Assembly (NCBI GenBank): GCA_023250195.1
Contig: JAHFBF010000002.1
Span: forward strand, 124,001 to 188,000
Direction: 5' to 3'
Source of the DNA: Candidatus Melainabacteria bacterium
Lineage (GTDB): Bacteria > Cyanobacteriota > Vampirovibrionia > 2-02-FULL-35-15
Length of the DNA stretch: 64,000 bases
Part shown: positions 17,558 to 26,303 of the stretch, one piece after another
Layout: every line of letters starts with the position of its first letter
How positions within the stretch are numbered: the stretch's first letter is position 1
Notes under the pieces: generated by a model
Databases searched by the model: none
What the model saw: only the letters and a program-made list of their open reading frames with translations
What the model was told of the DNA's origin: nothing
Translations under genes and position numbers: made by a program

Positions 17558-18115
17558 ATGATTCTGGCTTTTAATAAACCATATGGCGTTCTTTCTCAGT
17601 TTACAAAAGAGAAACCGGAACATCATACCTTAGCGGAATTCGGATTTCCGAAACATGTTTATCCTATTGGTCGCCTTGATTGGGACAGCGAAGGGTTGCT
17701 TCTCTTAAGTGATGAAAAAGAATGGAATAATAAACTTCTTAATCCGCAGCATGATCATAAACGAACTTATCATGTGCAGGTAGAAGGCATAGCGACTGAA
17801 GAAGCAGTATCCAAGCTTCAAAAAGGACTGGTTATTCAGGGATGTAAAACAAAGCTTTGTCAGGTAAGGTTGCTCAAAGAGCCTGGTTATCTGCCACGGA
17901 GTGTTCCTATTCGTTTCCGCATTTCTGTGCCAACAAGCTGGATTGAACTTAAGCTGATTGAAGGTAAAAACCGGCAGGTTCGTCGCATGACAGCAAAAGC
18001 AGGTTTTCCAGCACTTCGCCTGCTCCGTGTAGCTATAGGAATGCTTAATCTTGATGATTTGACAGTTGGAGAGTGGCGAGAGCTTAGCTCTCAGCAAAGA
18101 AAACTTTTACTTTAA
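17558..18115 (+). CDS. rluE: 23S rRNA pseudouridine synthase, RluE type
   Basis: The 185-residue protein is a compact RsuA/RluE-family pseudouridine synthase without an S4 domain. The catalytic Asp41 lies in the family motif GRLDWDSEGLLLL, followed by KTYHV-like and GKNRQVRRMTAKAGFPALRLLRVAIG segments. RluE modifies a uridine in the peptidyl-transferase region of 23S rRNA in E. coli (U2457). The ATG at 17558 has no ribosome-binding site; a perfect TATAAT ends exactly seven bases before it, so the transcript may be leaderless. It overlaps no neighbour. Confidence 0.92.
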   Translation: MILAFNKPYGVLSQFTKEKPEHHTLAEFGFPKHVYPIGRLDWDSEGLLLLSDEKEWNNKLLNPQHDHKRTYHVQVEGIATEEAVSKLQKGLVIQGCKTKLCQVRLLKEPGYLPRSVPIRFRISVPTSWIELKLIEGKNRQVRRMTAKAGFPALRLLRVAIGMLNLDDLTVGEWRELSSQQRKLLL

Positions 18116-18128
18116 TAGTTATGATCAA

Positions 18129-18323
18129 TCAGGATTCTTTCTCAGTTATTATATTTATAGTTCCATCAGCATGAATCTCGAATTGGAGAGTAATTGGTCT
18201 ACAGCATACTTCACAATCATATGTAAGAGATTGATTCTGCCCGCCGGTAAGATCAATCCTGACCTCAATACTTTCCAGACAGTAAGGGCAGTTTATAAAA
18301 CAATCCTCTTCAACACCTGGCAT
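18129..18323 (-). CDS. CPXCG-motif cysteine-rich zinc-ribbon protein
   Basis: This 64-residue protein has two Cys pairs, CPYC (12-15) and CEVC (37-40), around a beta hairpin, the layout of the small CPXCG-type zinc-ribbon family. The Gln-rich, acidic remainder and final acidic tail (ITEKES) fit that family. The molecular role is not known. It lies 12 bases downstream of the 35-residue membrane-peptide gene on the same strand, so the two probably share the promoter at 18479-18484. It is convergent with rluE. Confidence 0.85.
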   Translation of the reverse strand: MPGVEEDCFINCPYCLESIEVRIDLTGGQNQSLTYDCEVCCRPITLQFEIHADGTINIITEKES

Positions 18324-18335
18324 AAGCTCTTTGTT

Positions 18336-18443
18336 TTAATGCTGCTTACCTTCTTTAATAGTGTTATATAAAATAGCCATTCCAACACTAAAGTTTATGA
18401 GCATAAATGTTATTACGATGATTACACCTACCGTTGGACTCAT
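18336..18443 (-). CDS. 35-residue single-pass membrane peptide
   Basis: This short frame reads MSPTVGVIIVITFMLINFSV and continues GMAILYNTIKEGKQH. A hydrophobic segment of about 22 residues (5-27) is followed by a charged, Lys-containing tail, as in a single transmembrane helix with a cytoplasmic C-terminus. A consensus AAAGGAG ribosome-binding site sits six bases before the ATG. A perfect TATAAT lies about 35 bases further upstream, and the CPXCG gene follows after 12 bases. These signals together make it very likely to be translated. No homologue comes to mind; it could be a small membrane regulator or a subunit partner. Confidence 0.7.
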   Translation of the reverse strand: MSPTVGVIIVITFMLINFSVGMAILYNTIKEGKQH

Positions 18444-18478
18444 AATTTCTCCTTTATTTGTTCGTTAGCTTTATAAAA

Positions 18479-18484
18479 ATTATA
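18479..18484 (-). promoter_or_regulatory. -10 box of the membrane-peptide/CPXCG operon
   Basis: On the minus strand a perfect TATAAT reads from 18484 to 18479. A start near 18472 would give a leader of about 28 bases containing AAAGGAG before the ATG at 18443. The -35 region is weak. Confidence 0.45.
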
Positions 18485-18522
18485 CCCGACTTCTTTCTCT
18501 ATTAACCGGAATTAAAAGTCAT

Positions 18523-18804
18523 TTAATAGTAAAGTTTGCAGTTTATTTTACTATTCTTAATTAATTTTAGCTTTTCATTCCTGCTAAATCTTTTAATCTC
18601 AAGTTCTCTTTTAGTTGCTTCTGATCTATTATTGCAAGTTTGTATAAAGACAATGTTTCGGGGCTTCTCAAGCCTGAAGTATTTAGCCCCTTTATTTTTT
18701 CTGTGTTCATTGAATCTTCTGTCTATATCAGTTGTAATGCCGGTATAAAATTTCCCGGTATCAGTTTGAATAATATATACTTGCCAATTTTTGTCTTTTT
18801 TCAC
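18523..18804 (-). CDS. GIY-YIG endonuclease domain protein (YhbQ/UPF0213 type)
   Basis: The 93-residue protein is a stand-alone GIY-YIG nuclease domain. The two signature strands read VYIIQT and FYTGIT (residues 9-14 and 19-24), followed by the catalytic-Arg helix RRFNEHR, KYFRLEKP, and the metal-binding Glu in a SEATKRELEIK helix. This single-domain class is widespread, and its substrate is generally uncharacterised. The start is a GTG at 18804 preceded by GAGGACAA, a reasonable ribosome-binding site. It faces a 510-base gap. Confidence 0.9.
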   Translation of the reverse strand: MKKDKNWQVYIIQTDTGKFYTGITTDIDRRFNEHRKNKGAKYFRLEKPRNIVFIQTCNNRSEATKRELEIKRFSRNEKLKLIKNSKINCKLYY

Positions 18805-19314
18805 TTGTCCTCTATTAATCGCTAAATCTATAATTGTTCAAGCAGTGTAAAATGCAGGATTTTTTCAGACTATCTTATGAAGGTTAGGCTTTCTATAATA
18901 CCTTCTTTATAGAGGATAGAAATAGTTGATATTGGCTATAAGTTTTAGTCTTTGCTTAATAAGTTTTGCAAGTATTGGCAATATCCTTGAAAAGCTCATA
19001 AATACTGGTTTTATAAGGGATTATACAAGGGGATCTAAAAATTGCCTGATTCCAACGGTTTTATTTTATATTTAGTAAACCAAGTAAGTGTACAGGGAAA
19101 AAATCAACAACAATTGTTCTATCTTATTCAAATTAGGATTGTTTTGTAGTACTTGATTCCATAGGGTATAATTAAAGTCGCAGAAAAAGGGATTAATCAA
19201 TAAATATTTATTCTTAAGGGCACAAGCAAATAACAATAAAATATTTTAAGTCACCTAAACCTAATTGAGTTACTGATTAGATTAATTTAAATCCTGTAAA
19301 AGGCGGGAGTTTCT
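18805..19314. other. 510-base non-coding gap with desaturase promoter
   Basis: No convincing open frame or structured RNA was seen. It holds the predicted promoter at 19144-19172 and, further left, an isolated TATAAT at 18894 without a matching -35 box. The rest is AT-rich spacer. Confidence 0.6.
19144..19172 (+). promoter_or_regulatory. Sigma-70 promoter of the desaturase gene
   Basis: TTGTAG (19144-19149) is followed after 17 bases by a perfect TATAAT (19167-19172). The start would be near 19179, giving an untranslated leader of about 135 bases before the desaturase gene. Such length leaves room for temperature- or RNA-based control, which is inference. Confidence 0.5.
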
Positions 19315-20460
19315 TTGTTTCTGTTAATAACTATGTTGAATAACGAAACTAACGCCAAATTGAACCTTGATTTAAATAGAGAGCTAAAACTTATTTCTAA
19401 GAATGAGTACCGTTCTGTATTAAGAAAGTATCTGTCTATTGAAGATTTTTCTCCAGATAAAAAAGAACTCCTGCATTACTTTATATTTATGCTTGTATAT
19501 CTGTTTGGGATTTACAGCGTAGCAAATCTCCCGCTTTTTCTACCCATAAAAATAGTTGTATCAATTTTTATGGGCATATCACTTGCTTCATTAACTTTTT
19601 TTATGCACGATCTGATGCATGGAGCGGTTATAGAATCAAAAAGAATTACTCATTTTATTGGATTATCAATAGGATTGTTAAACTTTTTCCCACCACTTTT
19701 CTGGCAAAGAATACATAATTTCCACCATGCAAGAGCCGGGAATGTAGATGATCCTGATCGCATATATATATGGACTGAAAAACCTAAAAATGTATTTGAG
19801 AAATTTATCTATAATTTAAGAGTTTCCAGGGATTCATATAATACTTTTTTAAGTTTAATTGGCATGTCTCTAGGATTCTTTTGGTACTTCTCTACAATGC
19901 TTTATGCTTTACTGCAAAGAAAAACCAGCTTCAAAGAAACCAGCCAATACCAGGGAATTAATAAACTTTTTAAAGTTAAAGATACACTTATTGTTTTTGG
20001 AGAATTACTCTTGATTCTTTCATTCCAAGGATTTTTGTTTGCTGTTATTGCAAAGTATAATTTTTTAACTTATTTTCTAATTTCATTCCTGCCCGTACTA
20101 ATAGCGCACTTTACAACAATGTTATATATTCATACTAATCACTTTCTTTCACCACTTACAATGGCGGTGGATGATCCTTTAATTAATTCACTTTCATTAA
20201 AAAACAGCTGGCTTGTAGATAAAATGTTTTCAAATTTTTCTCACCACGTAGAACATCATCTGTTTCCAGCAATGAGTTCGTCACATTACCCCAAAGTTAG
20301 AAAATTACTTTTAGATTTGTACCCAGACCGCTTTCAGCTGATTCCAATGCTTGATGCCATAAAACTACTTTGTATAACACCAAGAATATATGGTGATAAT
20401 ACTCATCTCGTTACCTGTGATAACAGCAAACAATTTACTTGCTTGTTACCAAAAACATAG
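19315..20460 (+). CDS. Membrane fatty-acid desaturase
   Basis: The 381-residue integral membrane protein has the three histidine boxes of the acyl-lipid/acyl-CoA desaturase superfamily: HDLMH (98-102), HNFHH (134-138) and HHVEHH (310-315). Hydrophobic pairs near 55-100, 180-200 and 225-275 fit the usual four-helix topology, with the di-iron boxes on the cytosolic side. It introduces a cis double bond into fatty acyl chains using O2, implying at least occasional exposure to oxygen. The start may be TTG 19315, five bases after GGGAG, or ATG 19333, which gives a more ordinary N-terminus (MLNNE). The next gene encodes an RRM protein, a pairing reminiscent of cyanobacterial cold-response genes. 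Regiospecificity cannot be read. Confidence 0.9.
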   Translation: MFLLITMLNNETNAKLNLDLNRELKLISKNEYRSVLRKYLSIEDFSPDKKELLHYFIFMLVYLFGIYSVANLPLFLPIKIVVSIFMGISLASLTFFMHDLMHGAVIESKRITHFIGLSIGLLNFFPPLFWQRIHNFHHARAGNVDDPDRIYIWTEKPKNVFEKFIYNLRVSRDSYNTFLSLIGMSLGFFWYFSTMLYALLQRKTSFKETSQYQGINKLFKVKDTLIVFGELLLILSFQGFLFAVIAKYNFLTYFLISFLPVLIAHFTTMLYIHTNHFLSPLTMAVDDPLINSLSLKNSWLVDKMFSNFSHHVEHHLFPAMSSSHYPKVRKLLLDLYPDRFQLIPMLDAIKLLCITPRIYGDNTHLVTCDNSKQFTCLLPKT

Positions 20461-20555
20461 TTATTAGAGCAATCGCAAACCTGGGAGAGATACATAACCT
20501 GGGTTATCCCTTCCTTAAAAACACACATACTCTGGAGTCTTGTGGTATATTATCT

Positions 20556-20688
20556 TAGCCTAGTTATTAGGCTAGTAGTAAAATTTGGTGTTTGTGATCT
20601 TGAGAAGAGTATTAAGTTGTTATTTAAAGATAGTTTTCTTTATCCTCTTTTAAAAGTTGTCAAGTACCTATAAGAAAGAGGAAAAATA
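20556..20688 (+). promoter_or_regulatory. Leader region of the RRM gene with inverted repeat
   Basis: A perfect 7-bp inverted repeat, TAGCCTA (20556-20562) and TAGGCTA (20568-20574), is separated by five bases about 115 bases before the RRM gene. A TATATTAT run lies just upstream at 20547. The rest of the leader is unstructured by eye, ending in the AGAGGA ribosome-binding site. Whether the repeat is an operator or an RNA hairpin is not clear. Confidence 0.35.
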
Positions 20689-20988
20689 ATGTCAAAGAAA
20701 ATATTTGTTGGTAATTTATCGTTTGAAGTCACGGATTTTGATCTTGAAGATCTTTTCAAGCAACATGGAGAAGTTCTTTCAGCTAAAGTAATTCTTGATA
20801 GAGATACTAGTCGCTCGAGAGGATTTGGTTTTGTTGAGATGAGTTCTGATAGTAGTGCACAAAGCTCTATTGATGCCTTAAATGGAACTGAAGTAAAAGG
20901 AAGAGCTATTAATGTCAGCATTGCAAAAGAAAGAACAGATGATAGAGGTTCTGGTGGTGGTTTTAGAGGAAATAAGAATCGTTATTAA
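20689..20988 (+). CDS. Single-RRM RNA-binding protein with glycine-rich tail
   Basis: The 99-residue protein consists of one RNA-recognition motif: RNP2 KIFVGNLSF (4-12) and RNP1 RSRGFGFVEM (43-52), with the aromatic residues that stack on RNA bases. A short basic Gly-rich tail, GSGGGFRGNKNRY, ends it. Such small RRM proteins are typical of Cyanobacteria and some other bacteria, often induced by cold, and bind mRNA without strict sequence specificity. The ATG follows AAGAGGAAAAATA. The upstream desaturase gene and the long leader support a cold- or membrane-stress role, as inference. A small AGGC/GCCT hairpin with a T-rich tail after the stop codon may act as a terminator. Confidence 0.93.
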   Translation: MSKKIFVGNLSFEVTDFDLEDLFKQHGEVLSAKVILDRDTSRSRGFGFVEMSSDSSAQSSIDALNGTEVKGRAINVSIAKERTDDRGSGGGFRGNKNRY

Positions 20989-21084
20989 TTCTTTGTAGAG
21001 GCGTAAGCCTTTTATTTAAAACTAAACAAAAACACCTATTTGCTAAGTAAACTGGGTAAACTGAGCTATTGGTTTAATAAGGAT

Positions 21085-22158
21085 TTAAGTTGCCTCTGTC
21101 AATATGAATCCAAGATTTTTATTGCAATTCAATTCTCTTAAGATAGAATTACGCAGCTCAAGCAAAGAGGGTCTATCTTTTGGATCCTTTGATAAGGTTC
21201 TAAAAACTATTGAATCAAGTTCTTGTGAAATCTTTTTATTTAAATCATATGGGTGGGGAGGTTGAGAACTTATGTGTTGTTCTACAATTTCACAAACATT
21301 TCCACTAAACACAGTCTTCCCAGTTAAAAGATGAAACATTGTAGCTCCTAGTGAATAAATATCACTTCTAGGATCTAATATTTTATTTTTTGCTTCAGCT
21401 TGTTCGGGGGAAATATAATTTATCGTTCCTGATATTGAGTTTTCTGATGTATCAAATGTATCATCAGCTATTTCTCTTGTTAAATCAAAATCAGCAAGTT
21501 TTGCTGAGACTTGTACTACTAGGATGTTGTGTGGTTTTATATCCCTGTGGACAAAACCTTTCTCATGCATCTTGCAAAGCCCACAAGAAGATTCTTCTAT
21601 ATATTTAAGAACCATTCCTAGTGTTAAGTCTCCCCTTTTCATTAATGAATAAAGAGAACCATTGTTAGCAAACTCAGTTATGATTACTGGATTTTTGCCC
21701 ATGTTTGTAACAGCAATGAGTGATAATAAATGTGGGTGATGGTTTAATCTAAGCATTATTTCTATTTCATGCAAAAATCTTTTAAATTGCTTGGTAGTAT
21801 CTGTTCCTGATTTTAAAATCTTAGCTGCATAATTGTTTTCATTGGGATCAATTACAAGATAAACATCAGCAATTCCACCACTATCTAAATAGCGTACAAT
21901 TTTGTAATCTCCAGGGGTAAGAGTGACACCAAGAATATTTCCAAATTCTGAACAGCTGCCTGTTTCTATAAAATCACAGGTTGTACTTAATGAAGCACTA
22001 GAACTATACTCAAAGACTGCTTTTTTACTTGATTTTGCTTCTGTATATGCGGGGCTATCAGTTTCACGATCTTCTTTATCATTAAGTGCTATTTCCTTTT
22101 TACAGGGAGATGATAATTGATATTTAGGTAAATGGGTATTTTCTATTCTTGCTGCCAT
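21085..22158 (-). CDS. Eukaryotic-type Ser/Thr protein kinase with DFD in place of DFG
   Basis: The protein has 357 residues. An 80-residue Ser/Glu-rich N-terminal extension precedes the Hanks-type kinase domain (about 85-345). Visible motifs are the glycine loop LDSGGIADVY (91-100), ATP-anchoring Lys113 in YAAKIL, the alpha-C Glu near 131-133, HRDIKPHN (204-211), the Mg-binding segment ADFDLTRE (222-229), the SPEQA P+1 region and DIYSLG. The catalytic Asp and the Mg-binding Asp are both present, but the Gly of DFG is Asp225. No transmembrane segment or extracellular sensor follows, so it should be cytosolic. Partners are unknown. It is convergent with the RRM gene. Activity is probable but the DFD change makes it uncertain. 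Confidence 0.9.
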   Translation of the reverse strand: MAARIENTHLPKYQLSSPCKKEIALNDKEDRETDSPAYTEAKSSKKAVFEYSSSASLSTTCDFIETGSCSEFGNILGVTLTPGDYKIVRYLDSGGIADVYLVIDPNENNYAAKILKSGTDTTKQFKRFLHEIEIMLRLNHHPHLLSLIAVTNMGKNPVIITEFANNGSLYSLMKRGDLTLGMVLKYIEESSCGLCKMHEKGFVHRDIKPHNILVVQVSAKLADFDLTREIADDTFDTSENSISGTINYISPEQAEAKNKILDPRSDIYSLGATMFHLLTGKTVFSGNVCEIVEQHISSQPPHPYDLNKKISQELDSIVFRTLSKDPKDRPSLLELRNSILRELNCNKNLGFILTEAT

Positions 22159-22637
22159 ATGTTTTCTAGAATAAGTTTTGTTTTTTTTAATATTTAACTT
22201 AGAATCTTTATTCCCGCTTAGTGAGCAGATTTCACGGTTAATAATCCTTAAGAGAACTCAAAAAAATTCTTAATAGAAAAATCTTAATTAAATAAAAAGT
22301 TTTTCAGCAATTCGTTATGTCGAATTTATGAATAAAGTAATAATGACTTTAAGCAAGCTTTTGAATAATATTAATGGCATTGTAAGCATAGGCACAGTTT
22401 TCTCCTTTAATCGGAGAAATAATATAATTCATAAACTAATAACAAAAAAATAAAGTTATTCTGTTGATTAAAAATCCTCTTTTTTATGTAGTGGAATTTA
22501 CTCTACCCAGTTAATCTCTAGATTCCTTAACCTTCTTTGAAGTGATAATTTTTACTAGTATAATAAGTTAAGAACTAATCGGTTAAATATTTTACCTAAT
22601 GTAAATGGATTAAATTATTAAGGGGAAAAGATCAATT
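22159..22637. other. 479-base non-coding gap between divergent genes
   Basis: The gap separates the kinase gene (leftward) from the TPR lipoprotein gene (rightward). It contains a small hairpin, TTTCTCC/GGAGAAA with a 7-base loop (22399-22419), and the promoter at 22537-22564. I see no other gene or RNA. Confidence 0.6.
22537..22564 (+). promoter_or_regulatory. Sigma-70 promoter of the TPR lipoprotein/rmuC operon
   Basis: TTGAAG (22537-22542) is separated by 16 bases from a perfect TATAAT (22559-22564). The start near 22571 gives a leader of about 67 bases ending with AAGGGG ahead of the ATG at 22638. Confidence 0.5.
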
Positions 22638-23486
22638 ATGAAAACGAAGAATTCTGTAGTAATGCTTTTTGTGCTTTTAAGCTTATTTTGTTTAACAGGT
22701 TGCAAAAATCAGAAAGTTGTAAAAGCAGGTGAAGCTGAGGAAAAATACTGGAATACTCTTAGCAGCAATGTAGTAATTTTATATAGACAGGGAAAATATA
22801 ACGAAGCATATAAGTATGCTGATGAAGCCCTGAAAGTTGCAAAACATATTTATGGAGATAATCATCCAAAGGTAGCCTCTTCATTAAATAATATTGGAGA
22901 AATCTACAGAGCAAATGGGAATTATGCAGAAGCCGAATCCCTTTATAAACAAGCAATTCAAATAGATGAAAAAGCTCTTGGGAAAAATCATGTTGACCTG
23001 GCTAATGATTTAAATAACCTAGCAGTGCTGTACAGGGTGACTGGTAAACTTGCAGAAGCTGAAGCTCTGAACAAAAGGGCACTTGAAATAAGAGAAAAAT
23101 CTTTAGGTAAAGAGCGTCCTGAAGTTGCTATTTCATTAAGTAATCTTGGCATTATTTATAGAGTTCAGAATAAATACAAAGAAGCAGAGCCACTTCTTAC
23201 CAGAGCTTTAGCAATTAGAGAAAAAGTATTTGGAAAAGAACATCCGGATGTTGCTATATCTTTGAATAATCTTGCAGAGTTATATAGTGTTGAAGGAAAG
23301 TATACACAGGCAGAGCCTCTATTTAAAAGGGCAATAGCAATTTTAGAAAAAACTCTTGGAAAAGATCATCAAAATATTGCAACAGTTATGAAAAATCTGT
23401 CTGTAATGTATAAAAGTATGGGTAAAAATGATCTGGCGCAGGCTTTTGACAAGAATGCTTTAGCTATTCTTTCAAAGAAACACTAA
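22638..23486 (+). CDS. Tetratricopeptide-repeat lipoprotein (kinesin-light-chain-type repeats)
   Basis: The 282-residue protein starts with a lipoprotein signal peptide; lipobox LTGC places the acylated Cys at 22. From about residue 40 to the end it is built of 42-residue TPR units of the kinesin-light-chain type, with recurring SLNNLA-Y...GKY-EAE-L-KRAL-I-EK--GK-HP. At least four full repeats and partial ones at both ends are visible. It is probably anchored in a membrane facing the periplasm, where it would scaffold protein contacts. rmuC begins one base after its stop codon, so the two are co-transcribed, although no functional link is known. Confidence 0.88.
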   Translation: MKTKNSVVMLFVLLSLFCLTGCKNQKVVKAGEAEEKYWNTLSSNVVILYRQGKYNEAYKYADEALKVAKHIYGDNHPKVASSLNNIGEIYRANGNYAEAESLYKQAIQIDEKALGKNHVDLANDLNNLAVLYRVTGKLAEAEALNKRALEIREKSLGKERPEVAISLSNLGIIYRVQNKYKEAEPLLTRALAIREKVFGKEHPDVAISLNNLAELYSVEGKYTQAEPLFKRAIAILEKTLGKDHQNIATVMKNLSVMYKSMGKNDLAQAFDKNALAILSKKH

Positions 23487-23487
23487 T

Positions 23488-24399
23488 ATGAATGTTGTTA
23501 ATATTCTTATAATTGCATTACTTGTAATTTTAGTTCTTCTGATATTAATAGCATTAAATAAAATAAATTCGACCTTGAATCAAAAGCTTTCAGAGGTCAG
23601 AAGTGATGTTACAAAACATCTCAGTACGTCACAAACCACCCTGAGTAATATAACTGAAAATTTAACCGATTTAAAAAATACAAGTCAGAAAATGCTGGAA
23701 ACCGGCAAGGATATACAAAGTTTACAGGATATTTTGAAACCGCCAAAGTTACGTGGTGAAATTGGGCAAACTTTTTTAGAAAATATTCTGTCACAGGTAT
23801 TGCCTCCAAGCCACTTTCAGACACAATATAAATTTCAAAATGGAAATATTGTAGACGCGGTTGTAAAGTTGAAAGATTTAAGGTTACTTTGTATAGATTC
23901 TAAATTTCCTCTTGATTCGCTTAAAGAATTTCTTTCTAACGATAAAAAGACCCTGGATGAAACACCGACACAATTTATAAGAGATGTAAAAAAGCATATT
24001 GATGATATTTCAAATAAGTATATTCTTCCAAAGGAAGGAACACTTGACTTTGCACTAATGTATATTCCTGCAGAAAATGTTTACTATGAGGTGATTCTAA
24101 GAGATGAAAAAATAACTAATTATGCAAGGGATAAAAAAATAATCCCTGTTTCTCCAATAAGTTTATATTCTTATCTTTCAACGATTTTAGTTGGATTAAA
24201 AGGAGTTGAAGTAGAAAAGAATGCAAGACAGATTCTGGATCAACTAAGTGAATTGAAAAATAAGATCAGCGGATTTATTTCTGAGTTTAATATTGTTGGA
24301 ACTCATCTAAATAATGCAAAATCAAAATATGATTCTTCAAGGGAATTAATCATTGCTGTCTCAGATCAGCTAAAAAACATTGAAATCAGTAAGAACTAA
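23488..24399 (+). CDS. rmuC: DNA recombination protein RmuC family
   Basis: The 303-residue protein has an N-terminal membrane helix (about 4-24) and a heptad-rich coiled coil (25-90). The conserved RmuC core begins at KLRGEIGQTFLENILSQVLP, continues through VDAVVKLKDLRLLCIDSKFPLDSLKEF and FALMYIPAENVYYEVI, and ends in the SPISLYSYLSTILVGLKGVEVEKNA block. The core has a restriction-endonuclease-like fold, with Asp and Lys in CIDSKFP as candidate catalytic residues. RmuC limits rearrangement between inverted repeats in E. coli. It is shorter than the E. coli protein, mainly in the coiled coil. The gene follows the TPR lipoprotein by one base. Confidence 0.93.
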   Translation: MNVVNILIIALLVILVLLILIALNKINSTLNQKLSEVRSDVTKHLSTSQTTLSNITENLTDLKNTSQKMLETGKDIQSLQDILKPPKLRGEIGQTFLENILSQVLPPSHFQTQYKFQNGNIVDAVVKLKDLRLLCIDSKFPLDSLKEFLSNDKKTLDETPTQFIRDVKKHIDDISNKYILPKEGTLDFALMYIPAENVYYEVILRDEKITNYARDKKIIPVSPISLYSYLSTILVGLKGVEVEKNARQILDQLSELKNKISGFISEFNIVGTHLNNAKSKYDSSRELIIAVSDQLKNIEISKN

Positions 24400-24476
24400 T
24401 AAGTATATAAGACAAGAAATATAAAATTCTTATAAAATTCTGAGTCAAATTTCATTTAGCACGTCATTATTTACAT

Positions 24477-26303
24477 ATGCATCCAAATTCATCAAAAATT
24501 AGAAATGTAGCCATTATTGCACACGTTGATCACGGTAAGACAACTCTTGTAGATTCAATTTTAAAGTTTACCGGGGCTTTTCGTGCTAATCAGGAAGTTG
24601 TTGAATGTGTAATGGATTCAAATGATCTTGAGCGCGAACGCGGAATAACAATCCTTGCAAAAAATACTGCTGTTAAATTTGAAGATTATTTAATAAATAT
24701 TGTTGATACTCCGGGACATGCTGATTTTGGTGGTGAAGTGGAACGTGTTCTAGGAATGGTTAACGGGTGCCTGCTGATTGTTGATGCATTTGAAGGTACA
24801 AAACCACAGACTAGATTTGTTTTAAGAAAAGCTTTAGAAAAAGGACTCAGACCGATTTTAGTTATAAATAAAATTGACAGGCAAAACATTGATACAAATA
24901 AAGTTATCGATCAGGTTCTTGATCTTTTTATAGAACTTGGAGCAGATGAAAACCAGGCAGAATTTCCAATAGTTTACTGTAGTGGGCTAAAGGGAACTGC
25001 AAAGTTGAATTTATCGGATGAAGCAAAAGATATTAAACCCATTATAGATATTATTATTCATCATGTTCCACCACCTATTGGCGAGCCAGATAAACCATTT
25101 CAATTCCAGGTTACAAGTATTGATTACAGTGATTACCTTGGTCGAATTCTCGTTGGAAGAATTCATAATGGTACTATAAAACCCGGGCAACAGGTCTCTC
25201 TAATAAAATCAGACGGAAAAATAACTAAAGAAAAAGTTTATAAGCTTTATAGCTTTGAAAACTTAAAAAAAGTAGAAATTGAATCTGCCAGTGCCGGAAT
25301 GATTGTTGCAATGACAGGACTGCCTGATGCAAATATCGGGGAGACTGTGGCATGTTCAGAAAATCCTGAAGCATTAACATTAATAAAAGTGGATGAACCT
25401 ACAATGCAAATGACATTTTCTGTAAATGACAGTCCGTTTGCTGGTCAAGAAGGAAAATTTGTTACCTCAAGACAAATAAGAGAAAGACTTTTTAAAGAAT
25501 TAGAATCTAATGTGGCTTTAAGAGTAGAAGAATTAAGTACTGCTTCAGATAAACTTTTGGTTAGCGGTCGTGGTGAACTTCACCTTGGAATTCTAATTGA
25601 AACAATGAGAAGAGAAGGCTATGAATTCCAGGTAAGCAAGCCGGAAGTTATTTTTAAAACCATAAATAATCAGACATATGAACCATTTGAACTCCTTGTT
25701 TTGGATGTACCTGATGAATTTGTTGGTTCATGTATTGAAGCCATGGGAAAAAGAAAAGGCGAATTAAAAAATATGCACTCAGATGGAAATATCTCAGTGC
25801 TTGAATTTGAAGTACCTACCAGAGGTTTAATTGGTTATAGAGGAGAGTTTATAAGACAAACCAAAGGACAGGGAATAATGAACCATTCTTTTTATGAATA
25901 TCGTCCTTTTGCCGGTCCGATTAATAAGACAAGGGATGGGGTTTTAATTGCATTTGAAACAGGTACGAGTACCCCATATGCCATTTTAAATGCACTTGAC
26001 AGAGGGCATTTCTTTATTCATCCTGGGACAAAAGTTTATCAGGGAATGATCATAGGTGAAAATAACAAACCTCAGGACTTGGAAGTAAATGTATGTAAAG
26101 CAAAAAAACTTACCAATATGAGATCAGCCGGAGCAGAAGTATTAGAAACATTACCACCGCCAATTGAAATGTCATTGGAAGAAGGGCTTGAATATATAAA
26201 CAATGATGAGCTTCTGGAAGTAACACCTAAATCAATCAGACTAAGAAAAGCAATTTTAGATCCGAATAAAAGAAAACAGGCAAATAAAGAAATCAGTGTT
26301 TAA
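24477..26303 (+). CDS. typA: Ribosome-associated GTPase TypA/BipA
   Basis: The 608-residue translational GTPase has G1 AHVDHGKTT (15-23), the switch I segment [13 protein letters not shown]3 [14 protein letters not shown] and G4 NKIDR. These are followed by EF-G-like domains II, III and V and the TypA-specific C-terminal domain. [28 protein letters not shown] and [20 protein letters not shown] are hallmark segments. TypA assists assembly of the large ribosomal subunit, especially at low temperature and under stress. The length is standard. No Shine-Dalgarno site precedes the ATG. The last four bases overlap the end of the convergent gene at 26300. Confidence 0.97.
   Translation: MHPNSSKIRNVAIIAHVDHGKTTLVDSILKFTGAFRANQEVVECVMDSNDLERERGITILAKNTAVKFEDYLINIVDTPGHADFGGEVERVLGMVNGCLLIVDAFEGTKPQTRFVLRKALEKGLRPILVINKIDRQNIDTNKVIDQVLDLFIELGADENQAEFPIVYCSGLKGTAKLNLSDEAKDIKPIIDIIIHHVPPPIGEPDKPFQFQVTSIDYSDYLGRILVGRIHNGTIKPGQQVSLIKSDGKITKEKVYKLYSFENLKKVEIESASAGMIVAMTGLPDANIGETVACSENPEALTLIKVDEPTMQMTFSVNDSPFAGQEGKFVTSRQIRERLFKELESNVALRVEELSTASDKLLVSGRGELHLGILIETMRREGYEFQVSKPEVIFKTINNQTYEPFELLVLDVPDEFVGSCIEAMGKRKGELKNMHSDGNISVLEFEVPTRGLIGYRGEFIRQTKGQGIMNHSFYEYRPFAGPINKTRDGVLIAFETGTSTPYAILNALDRGHFFIHPGTKVYQGMIIGENNKPQDLEVNVCKAKKLTNMRSAGAEVLETLPPPIEMSLEEGLEYINNDELLEVTPKSIRLRKAILDPNKRKQANKEISV

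Noticed and set aside
18805-19314. A structured RNA (6S RNA, riboswitch) in the gap before the desaturase
   Set aside because: No extended helix or known riboswitch core could be recognised by eye. A covariance-model search would be needed to exclude it fully.
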